Assembly (NCBI GenBank): GCA_021442155.1
Contig: CM038220.1
Coordinates: 79,285,817-79,349,816 of the forward strand
Direction of reading: 5' to 3'
Source: Cymbidium sinense
Lineage: Eukaryota > Streptophyta > Magnoliopsida > Asparagales > Orchidaceae
DNA length: 64,000 nucleotides
The position numbers and the translations under genes are program-made. The notes below the pieces were generated by a model, which saw only the letters and a program-made list of their open reading frames with translations, was not told where the DNA came from and ran no database searches. Below, piece after piece: positions 55,066 to 64,000 of this stretch; the first letter of the stretch is position 1; the number at the start of each line of letters is the position of its first letter.

Positions 55066-57460
55066 CACAAGGTGACTTCACGGGTGTTTCTTTTTTTCTT
55101 TTAAATCTAAAGATGACTACTTGATAGATGTACAGATTGATTCTTTTTTTCTTTTTTCTTTTTTGGGAAACCCCATGATACGGGGGTATTTTATTGCCAC
55201 AAAAAAAGATTACAAGATCCTTAAAAGGGGGTAAACTCCAGAACTACTGCTCAAAGAGCTACAATCAGCCTAAGGAGTAAATCCCCTATCTAAGTACATC
55301 GAAGATCATAAGAAAGCATTAAAACAGTTAAAGGGTACATGATGATTGACCTAATAAGGTAAAAAAGGAATAAAGCCAATGCTCTGGAGGAAATGGGAGT
55401 ACATGATGTCTGAGCAGACACGCAAAAGAGGGAGAAGCGACAAAAGATATAAGATAAGGTATCTGGACAACAAGTAGAGGAAAACAACATAGTATGAGAG
55501 TGATAGTAAGGAAATGTGATAGAAGGCTCGGCTCAATCACATCGATGGCAGCAAGTATGACCATCCAAACTTGATAGAAGGGTTACATCACATGAGCTAC
55601 TACTAAACCAATAGGAAGTGAGATCATCATATCATAGCCAACAAACAGAGAAGGAAACATCCAGGTTGTTGATATTCATGTGAGCTTTATAACCACAAAC
55701 CTAATCAAATTCATATCGAAATTATAGGTAGTTAAGAGGCTGAAGGATGAGGATTCTCATTCAAGAAAATTATCATCAATATAGCCATCTTGACATGAGA
55801 ATACATAGACCTAAGAGATTGAGCCAACTAGTAATCACATGACTAGCCAAATTCAGAAAGAAAATAGATCGACATATAATCCCTCCATAAGAAAGTTACT
55901 GAGAGGAGACAAGTATGAAAGCCTATTAAAAAAGTCAATGATCTTATAATTAGCACCATCAATCACATGATATGTAAAAGATTATATCAGTGTAGAAAAC
56001 GTCCCAGGAAGCCATCCCCTTATAAATGTCCTTGGGAGAGCAATAGTAAAGGAAGGCATCATATCTCAACAGGGAATGAAGCGCAACCATCCAAAATAAA
56101 CACCGAAAATGCATTTAGAGTAGCGCACCAATAGCGATTCGGGGTGATTCGATAATTCGATCAAAAAAACGAAATAGAGAACAAGACAGTAAGTATTCCA
56201 TAGTCAGCTGAAGGGAACATCAACCACAAGCGAAGGGAAGAGTTATTGTGACCGATTTTTCCAACCGTGAGATGAGAAAATAGCAAAACCAACACATTAA
56301 TGAAATTAAAGCCAAACGAACAACCTTGTGAAAAAAAGGCGATGAGATGAAGCCAATTGTAACAATCAACCAAAATAAACACCCATGATGCATTTAGCGG
56401 AGTTCCAATAGCGTGTCATTCATTCGATAATCCATCAATCGATCCAGATAGCAGGACATTATGTGCACCATAGTCAGCTAAAAGGAACAGCAACCACAAG
56501 CAAAAAACATGGGAAAAATTACTCACAGCCAGTACATAATTTTCCATCCGTGAGATTAGAAAACAAAAATATACTGATTGAAATCGAGCGAACTCAACCC
56601 GGTAATCTTTTGATGAAAAAAAGGCAAGGCCTTTGAAATGCAACCAATTATGTAGAAATTAAATTCCCCATTAGAGATAGGGGAACCGATTCCAATGAGA
56701 TCAACAAAAGCAAGTAGCACATAGGGTGCTTCATCATTCGACAAATATGAAGATAAGATGCAATGCCTTACAAATAATATTAAGATGTAAGGCAAACCCG
56801 TCTTGTCAGTTAACCAATCCTTTTAAGTGTTTATGAATAAAATGTTTATCAAAATTAATGGGCCCATTCAATCTAGTTCCTAAGTTAGCAAGGTAATCGA
56901 CAAGCATTTCCTTCCCTCCATATATGAGTGATTTTGTAACAAAATTGATTGAGCAAAGTTTTAGTTGAGTAAATAGTATAATTCAGCATTGCCATTTTTT
57001 TCGGAGAGATCGATTAGTAGTAAGGCATCCACTTCAAGCCAGATATTAAGCCAACCTTTCTGTAAGGAAATGTCAAGAGCATTATAAACTACCGTAAGTT
57101 CAGCAAAAGGAACTGAGTTAGTAATAAGAGGATTAGCAAAGGCCAAGAGGACATCACCCTTGAAATTTCTAAAGATGCCACCACATCCAGAAGCATTAGG
57201 AGATACAGCTCCATCGGTGTTAATTTTGATGTACAGATTGATTCTTAAATAGCTCTCTCTCGTATAAAAATAACCTTTTACATATCAAAAGTACATGCCT
57301 TTCTTTATAAAAGAGATTAAAAAGTCTTATCATTTTGTAGAGCTGAACAATACCATAACAATAGACTGAAAGGCTGGTTAAGGTCAGAAGGAGCATTACT
57401 TTCTTGAAAGTCGGTGCCATTACTTAAACCGACTAAAAACTTTTATAAAAAAAACGTTCA
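55066..57460 (+). repeat. 300-bp block, second copy, split by a LINE
   Basis: Block sequence at 55066-55145 and 57228-57460. The 19 bases GATGTACAGATTGATTCTT occur at both junctions (55127-55145 and 57228-57246) as the LINE target duplication. Confidence 0.8.
55146..57227 (-). mobile_element. 5'-truncated L1-type LINE, minus strand
   Basis: Flanked by the perfect 19-bp duplication noted for the split block, with a T-rich tail (poly(A)) at 55146-55164. On the minus strand it starts inside the RNase H: SVPFAELTVVYNALDISLQK carries the Glu, and WLEVDALLLIDLSEK carries the second Asp (57146-56961). It then runs through the end of that domain and a long 3' region with diverged internal repeats. 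It belongs to the same family as 7022-14245 and fills in RNase H residues that are damaged there. Clear TSD and tail suggest it is younger, though stops exist. Confidence 0.9.
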
Positions 57461-58857
57461 AAAAATCTAGACAAGGATAGAGTGAGACGCTTGCTGGAGG
57501 AAAGTGATAACATTTGCATTAATAATAAGTAATTCGTCCAACAATATACATGTCAAAGTGCAAGTGCAAGTCAATTCTCCGTTATGTTTATTTTTTTTCT
57601 TTTTTGGACTCCAACTGTGATCTCTTCCTATGGTCCAAGAAGTTGTTCCACCAACATTAAAAACTCAAAAAAAAAAAAACACCACCTATATATGAAATAG
57701 AACCAAATAATTAATTGTCATTTTAATACACATATATATATCTACAATACACATTCTTTTTAGTATGTAGGAACTTAATCTTTATGTTATTAGAGTCTAG
57801 ATATAATTTTCTATATCTAGACTCTGCATATAATAATTTTTCATATATATATATGGATCGCTGGATCCCAATACATGGTTCGCTTTCATGAAGAAATTTT
57901 GTGATTCATTAACGATTTAATTCTAACTTCAATATTGTAATTTTTGATTTATAAATTCTAATATTTAATTTCCACACATTAAAATAATAATCCTTACAAT
58001 AATAAGATAAAATATCATATCTTTGATTCGGTTAGAAAGGTACATCAAATTCAAGAGAAAAAAAATGACATTCAAAGAACAAAGAATGTTTTTTTGTCTT
58101 AATGTTGACTATGAATTGGGTTGAAAATGCTCAAAAAATAAATGAGCATGTTTTAGAGTTTACAAATCTTTCAAATATTTTAAAAGAAGTCAATAAAGAA
58201 ATTTAAATCATTTTATTGAAAGGGAAATACAACAAAATGTATTTAATATGATCTACTTTGTAATATTTATTTTCTAATTTCAAAAAGTTTAAAGTCACCT
58301 ACTTAGGAATTGTTAGGTTGGAGGATTTTAAAAATTCAAAATGTCGATTGCCTAAAAAGTATATCAAAAATATTTTTTGGGTCAATTTGAAAATTCATTC
58401 TTAGTTTTTTTTTCTAAAATCATTTGAATCTAGTCATTTAGAATCACACCACGACCTAACTTCAATTTTTATTGTTGTATTTATGGGCTATTTAAAGACA
58501 TGTAAATTTTGCATAGTGTGTTAGATGCATAATTTGATCATTATCATTATCATTATTATAAAAAAAATTGATCATAATTATAATCAGAAATCTCCACCTT
58601 TCACAAGTTCAAGACAAAAAAACTCTTTTAAGTGGGCTAATGTGATATTTGTATATATTATTGGATAGAAGTTCTTGATTTTATAGGTGAATGTAGAACT
58701 CATATTTTTGAAGTATTGAAAGAGAATTCATTGAATGATATGTGATATCTTATTTTTAATGAAGATGATGATGTTGTATGATTAGCTACTCTTACACCTT
58801 AAAGCAAATCATATAAGATATGAATTTCTCTTATTTAAATCACTTTGAATGTGAAGA

Positions 58858-58904
<47 letters not shown>

Positions 58905-59690
58905 TTTAGAAATTTAAAAAATTTCAGTAATTTAAGTGGCTCTTACATAAATAGGCAGATGATTACTTTATGCATTTTTTGCAATAGTAAACATGGAGTG
59001 TAGGAATATAATAAATCATATACTTAATTTAAAAAATTTCAATTGTAACACCAGAGCATATACAATTCTTAATATACTGTCAATTTATTATTATGATATA
59101 AATATTATATTTTTTGTTTATATTAATTCTTTCGTTAAGCAATTTATATTTAGTGCGTTATAGATCTTGAGTTATATTTATTTAGTTACACGGTGTTATG
59201 CCTACTATGTTATATCTTAAATTACACTCAATTGTGCTATAGTTATATTAATTCTTTAGAATCTATAGTGATGGTGACACTTTCTCTGCTATATCATCCT
59301 TATAATCTATTTTGTTATATTTTTTGAATCATAATCGAACGAACTTTCAACTATGGCTTAATAATCTTCAAATTATAATCAAATAATCTTCAAATCATAT
59401 TTTAACAATCATTGAATAATAATCAAATATTTTTTAAAAAAATATTTGAATGATAATCTCACATTCATGAAATCTTCTTCAAAACATAATCAAACAATCT
59501 TAGAAATATATTTGTACAAAATGGTTGATTTGATTATTATTTTTACTATCTATAAAATGATTTGACTATTATTTTTTACTTTGTTTAAGCATTTTTCGAA
59601 CAAATGTTGATTATGGCAAACTTCACATAAGTAATCCAAAATAAAATATGAGGATATTTTGATCAGAGGAGACCTTTTAGATGTATTTCG
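57461..59690. other. AT-rich intergenic stretch
   Basis: No gene, RNA or transposon terminus that I can support. A small (AT)n lies at 58860-58902. A short near-perfect inverted pair 'agagtctagatataa' / 'ttctatatctagactct' lies at about 57790-57826. Confidence 0.5.

Positions 59691-59692
<2 letters not shown>

Positions 59693-59762
<70 letters not shown>
59693..59762. repeat. (TA)n microsatellite
   Basis: About 70 bases of TA at the left end of locus copy C. Confidence 0.95.
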
Positions 59763-59767
<5 letters not shown>

Positions 59768-60880
59768 TATATTTCTCCAATTTTCCGCATCTAAAGTAAA
59801 CTATATCTAAGATTTTTAAGTTCTTAAAACTACATTGAAGATCCACGGAAAGTTCAGGAGACATAATCAAAGTAATTTTGAACTCACAAAATTGTTTTAA
59901 TAATTTTCAGAGTTAGCGTAATTAACAAAGGCTTTTAATTAGCTTAAACTTTTGCATTAAGTTCTTATTTGGGTGTGGAAACTGGAAAGGGTTGTGAGAT
60001 CTCCGGTCACCGCCGAGTTTTGTGGTCTTGATAATTAGAAACAGAAAAACGTGGATATATATATATATTCCCTCCTAATTTACTAAAATGGTCTGGCATC
60101 CACTGCTCTCTTTTAGAAGGAAGGAGGAGGTAAGACTTGATGGGAGATCAAATGTGGAAAGCTAATTCTAGAAATCTGGAGCAAAATCTTGGACAAAAAT
60201 ATTCAAAGCAGGAGATTACAGAAAATACAATATTTAATATGGAAAAAATTAGAAAAATAAATCACGGTGTCACACCAAATTAAAAAATTCACTAAAAAAA
60301 AATCAAGAATAATACAAATTACACTTCACTTAAATTTTTTCATACTTCTCACACTCTAGAGCACTCACTATTCACATACACTCACAAAAAAATAAAAAAA
60401 TGATAAGAAATACACAAAAAACTATAGAAATATGCCTAAATACGAACTCTGATATTTCATAGCATTGTGGTGTCTCAACATTGGCGCCAAGGCTCTAGCT
60501 ATACTGTCCTTCAAGTTTTTCTGCATGGATTCATGTGTGGCATTTTCCTCTGAACCAAGGCGATGGTGTCTTTGTCTTGTGGCTTTATTTGAGTCTGAAT
60601 TTCGCTACACGCGAGATGTTAGACTCTTTATCTTTTTTGGTGCATCCCGATCGATATTATCCTAACGTTGAGACACTATCTTATCTGCCTCTTAATCAAG
60701 ACATTCATGACATAACACTAAGAGCTATACGCACAAAGGCTGATGACACTAAATGCTGAGTTGATAGTTATCTCTGATTAATTAATACAATCAAACTTCA
60801 CATAATAAGCCTATATTTTACAAAAAAAATGAGCACCGATCGGTCAATTCACAACTTTTATTATGAGTTATTCTCTATTT

Positions 60881-60979
<99 letters not shown>

Positions 60980-61690
60980 TTAAGTGTTAAATTTAATTTA
61001 TAATATCTATACATCAACATCTTATAATAATTCTTAAAGAATCTGGAAGCTATCCTCACATATAAATATTTTCAAGATATTTGAGCTAATTTAATCATAA
61101 ATTTAAACACATATATATAAAACTACATTCATCAAATAAATCATATATCTACCCTTAAAAATGATTTTTTTTGCCTGTCTTGTTGAAAATTTATAAGTAT
61201 AAGAAAAAAAAAATCTCTTTTGTTTTAATGTATGAATGCTGGTATATGTACGCAAATTTACCGTTATTATTTACATAAATATATATATAATTTTATTTTA
61301 TAATATATATATATATATATTTATTTATTTATTTATTTTGAGCATATATTTAATACTTTCAATATAATTTAATATCATTGAAACAGTATTATATAATTTT
61401 TCCTTATTCCTTCGAAAACACCATTAATTCAAGTACTGAGCCCCCCATTAAAAAAATAAAAAAAGAACAAAAAAAAAAGGAAAATTACTGGGCTGTTTGA
61501 GCTGAACATACCGCGTTTTTGTGGAAAGCTCCCAATGAAATGAAATTCAGTCTCATGCAGAACAGACAAAGAAGACCGACCATACGCTAGATTAATTGGA
61601 TTAAAATACCTAATTATTAAAAAAATACTTTTCTTTTTGCTGACCGATAAAATTTCTTTGTTATCAATCAACCCCTCTATCTATCACATT
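59763..61690 (+). other. Peptide locus, copy C (upstream half only)
   Basis: Parallels copy B from 35816 through the unoccupied Mutator site ('gagatctccggtcaccgccg', near 59998-60017) and from 48430 to 49260. Between 60060 and 60840 it has extra non-coding sequence absent from B. The shared upstream block is present (61575-61640) in weaker form. The TATA block and coding part are not found after 61690, so this copy has lost its gene or was never complete. Confidence 0.65.
60885..60974. repeat. (TA)n microsatellite
   Basis: About 90 bases of TA within copy C. Confidence 0.95.
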
Positions 61691-61776
61691 TCTTTTATCT
61701 ATATATATAATTAATTAAAATAAGCAAATTCATATTTAATAATCCTCACAACTACTTAAAATTTATATTATTATTT

Positions 61777-61855
<79 letters not shown>

Positions 61856-62160
61856 TTTAAAAAAATTTAAGTATTATTTATTTATGAATTAATATTATTT
61901 AAAATTTAAAATTTTATCAAATAATGAATAGTTTGAAAACTAGATTAATTATCATTATAAATATTTCTATACTTGTTTATCTATTTCTTTGTTATCATAC
62001 ATAATCTATCTATAATGTTCATATCTATATTCTTTATAAAAATCTTTAAAATATCAAAATTATTATATATATTACTACGTAGCAATTTATCATATATATA
62101 TATATATATATATACAGAATCTTTTATTTTGAGAGTAACAAGTAATTTAAAAAAAAAATT
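61691..62160. other. AT-rich stretch with TA runs
   Basis: TA runs at about 61788-61854 and 62095-62114. No trace of the peptide gene or of coding sequence. Confidence 0.5.
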
Positions 62161-62164
62161 ATTT

Positions 62165-64000
62165 AAATGAATATTAAGAAACTTGTATTACATCTTTGTC
62201 AATGAAAATGTTTCAACATCTATGCATATAATATTGCGTGATAAGATGAGAATCATCAATCTTCTACCATATAAATATAATGATCTTGGAATCTCGTCAT
62301 TTCTACCTGCGATGTTTAACAATCTTATTCAAAGAATTCTCATGTTCATCATAAAGTTAGTTCAAAATAATGTTCATTAAGGATACATTCCTTCTTTTCA
62401 AAACTATTTGACAAGATCACAATGATATCATTTAAAGATGAGAAATCATCACTCTTATGCATATCGATAATATGTAAATTTGTCATTCATTTGTGAAAAA
62501 ATCTCAATATACGAACAATAAGTTTTCATATCAAGCAAAAGAATGAATCATTAAGCATGCCACCAAGTAACTCATCTCAAAAAATGATTATTCCTTGAAC
62601 ATTAAGCATGTAGAATAAATTAATAATGATGCAAATTTGTCATTTCTTCATCATTATTTCTGATTTAAAGGTAGAATTCATATAATATCAATCTCAAAAA
62701 TATTACAAAAAATACTTCATGTAATGAATCTTATCCATTATTTCTCATCATCAGAATCGTTCTTGGATATCATAATTTCATTGCATTTTCAATATCTGTC
62801 TTTTCTTTAAATGATAATTCATTTGTGATACCTAAAATACCAATCATCAAATACATAGTGAATACAAAATCAAAAGACTCATTGAACAAATTAAAATCAC
62901 AAACTCGATGATGTACTCCATCCTCCTTTACTATCTCTTCAAGCATGGATGCATACATCTTCATAAGACTAATTAAACTATGAAAATGTGAACTCCAACG
63001 AGTGTCACCATCATTGTAGGTTAATTTCTTGATTCAAACCAACTAATTAAATCCTATTTTAAGATGTAAAATAATCTTTTCATGTTGAATAGTTTTAAAG
63101 TGTCACTTCTCTTACAAAAACTTTCAATTGTGTTTAAAATTAAAGTGAACTCAAAAAAGATGCTTCACTTGCCAATATTTTTTTTTTTTTTCTACAACCA
63201 CTAAACATAATTGTAGGCGGCAAAACAATGAACATAAAATGCCTGAGGATTATCATTAAGAATGGCGCTTCAAACCATTGAATTCACCTGTATTGGATGC
63301 TTAGCCTTGACCTTGTATCCTATGCAAGCTTAATGAATGTTTAGTCGTATAACTTCAAGAGTTGTCTTAAGTAATTGCACTTGTTGAAGAAACATATTTA
63401 ATGCTAATAAATCTTTCAATAACGACCTTTTATCAACATATCTCACACGACAACTACTTGTTCATTTGTTGATACATCGAGATTCATCCAAAATAATAGA
63501 AAAGTAAGAATCACGATATCTTTGATGATAGAAACTAAAGTCTCAAATGACGACTTGACAAAGTTATTTTGTACCTTTGGTGAAGTCAATTGTAGTTTTT
63601 TACTAGCATTTTCAAATGTAACCTTTTAATTTCTTCATTATGATCTGCAGAAAATAAAATAATTCTAAATAATTTTCTTGGTTAACTAAATTAGAAGATT
63701 CATCGTGACCACAAAATGGTAATCCTTGTCAAATCTAACACAATCAACTCTCGACATTATCTTATACTCTTTTTTATTTCTCTCATCTTTAGTCAACCAC
63801 ATAATAGGGACACTTTGTGTTTGAGGCTTCATTAGATCTTCACACTTTTTTTCTTTTCTATTATGAGCACTATTGTGTTCACCAACGTGGGCTAAAAACT
63901 TTTCTTTTCTTTTCCAATTTTTAAATCCTTCTCTAATAAATGAATCTCCACCTCCTTGATTTATAGTAACTTGTTCTTGAGGCTTAAATAAATAGCAATA
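62165..64000 (-). pseudogene. TTF-type / DUF4371 hAT transposase (partial, broken)
   Basis: Minus strand from the window edge. The zinc-finger region gives FIREGFKNWKRKEKF, HVGEHNSAHN and CEDLM (about 63950-63830). The DUF4371 core follows with LTSPKVQNNFVKS (63600-63560), then frame-shifted equivalents of the VDES.D.S..EQ (DVSTNEQVVVV, near 63460), RYV and ERF..... motifs. The RGQGYDGASN motif is lost to frame shifts near 63310. Near 62870-62770 it reads MIGILGITNELSFKEKTDIENAMKL, typical of the later part (LGITNELS.ALQ...DI.NAM.L). Multiple stops. The N-terminus continues outside the window. It is a different hAT lineage from the BED element at 22 kb. Confidence 0.85.

Noticed and set aside
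60465..60759. Short overlapping plus frames as a gene
   Set aside because: No motif, no homologue in locus copies A or B, and two overlapping frames of equal quality; left as unassigned sequence in copy C.

Overview
The window is AT-rich nuclear DNA from a flowering plant. The evidence is the set of plant-type mobile elements: a Ty3/gypsy element whose gag and reverse transcriptase look like the non-chromodomain plant lineages, a Ty1/copia remnant, L1-type LINEs with a DUF4283 ORF1 and a C-terminal RNase H, BED and TTF/DUF4371 hAT transposases, and a FAR1-like Mutator element that also carries a Ulp1-type protease gene. Species cannot be decided from what is visible. Almost everything that codes is broken by stops and frameshifts.

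The one open reading frame that looks like an intact host gene is a small secreted-peptide-like gene at 49411-49668 (85 codons, hydrophobic N-terminus). Its locus exists in three diverged copies. Copy A (479-1117, 6540-7021, 14246-15200) carries a dead paralogue at 6701-6938. Copy B (35816-36059, 48118-50660) carries the intact gene. Copy C (59763-61690) keeps only the upstream half. The copies act as natural empty sites for each other, so the large insertions can be read almost to the base.

Layout. 1-474: LTR fragment. 1123-6534: minus-strand gypsy element with target duplication ATATT, inserted just upstream of the TATA box of paralogue A. 7022-14245: near full-length minus-strand LINE downstream of paralogue A. 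15730-20000: unclassified repeat interrupted by a 1.6-kb foldback element (17502-19104, target duplication TTTAATATT). About 20.4-27.0 kb: degenerate BED-type hAT element with inverted arms of subterminal repeats. 29.0-29.75 kb: tandem repeat of about 310 bp. 30.6-33.5 kb: second copy of the unclassified repeat, opposite strand. 33.7-35.74 kb: copia remnant split by a solo LTR of the gypsy family. 36060-48108: 12-kb Mutator-like element with a perfect 9-bp target duplication CTTGAGATC. 48.1-50.7 kb: copy B of the peptide locus. 54.1-57.5 kb: duplicated 300-bp block with two LINE fragments. 59.8-61.7 kb: copy C. 62.16-64.0 kb: TTF/DUF4371 hAT transposase remnant running off the right edge.

The most unusual structure is the 12-kb Mutator element. 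It combines a FAR1/MULE transposase and a convergent Ulp1-like gene. It has long opposite-facing subterminal arrays of a 149-bp unit that each contain a near-perfect hairpin. Its left arm holds an inverted copy of part of its own protease gene and a twice-copied C2H2 (JAZ/U1-type) zinc-finger fragment that looks captured from the host.
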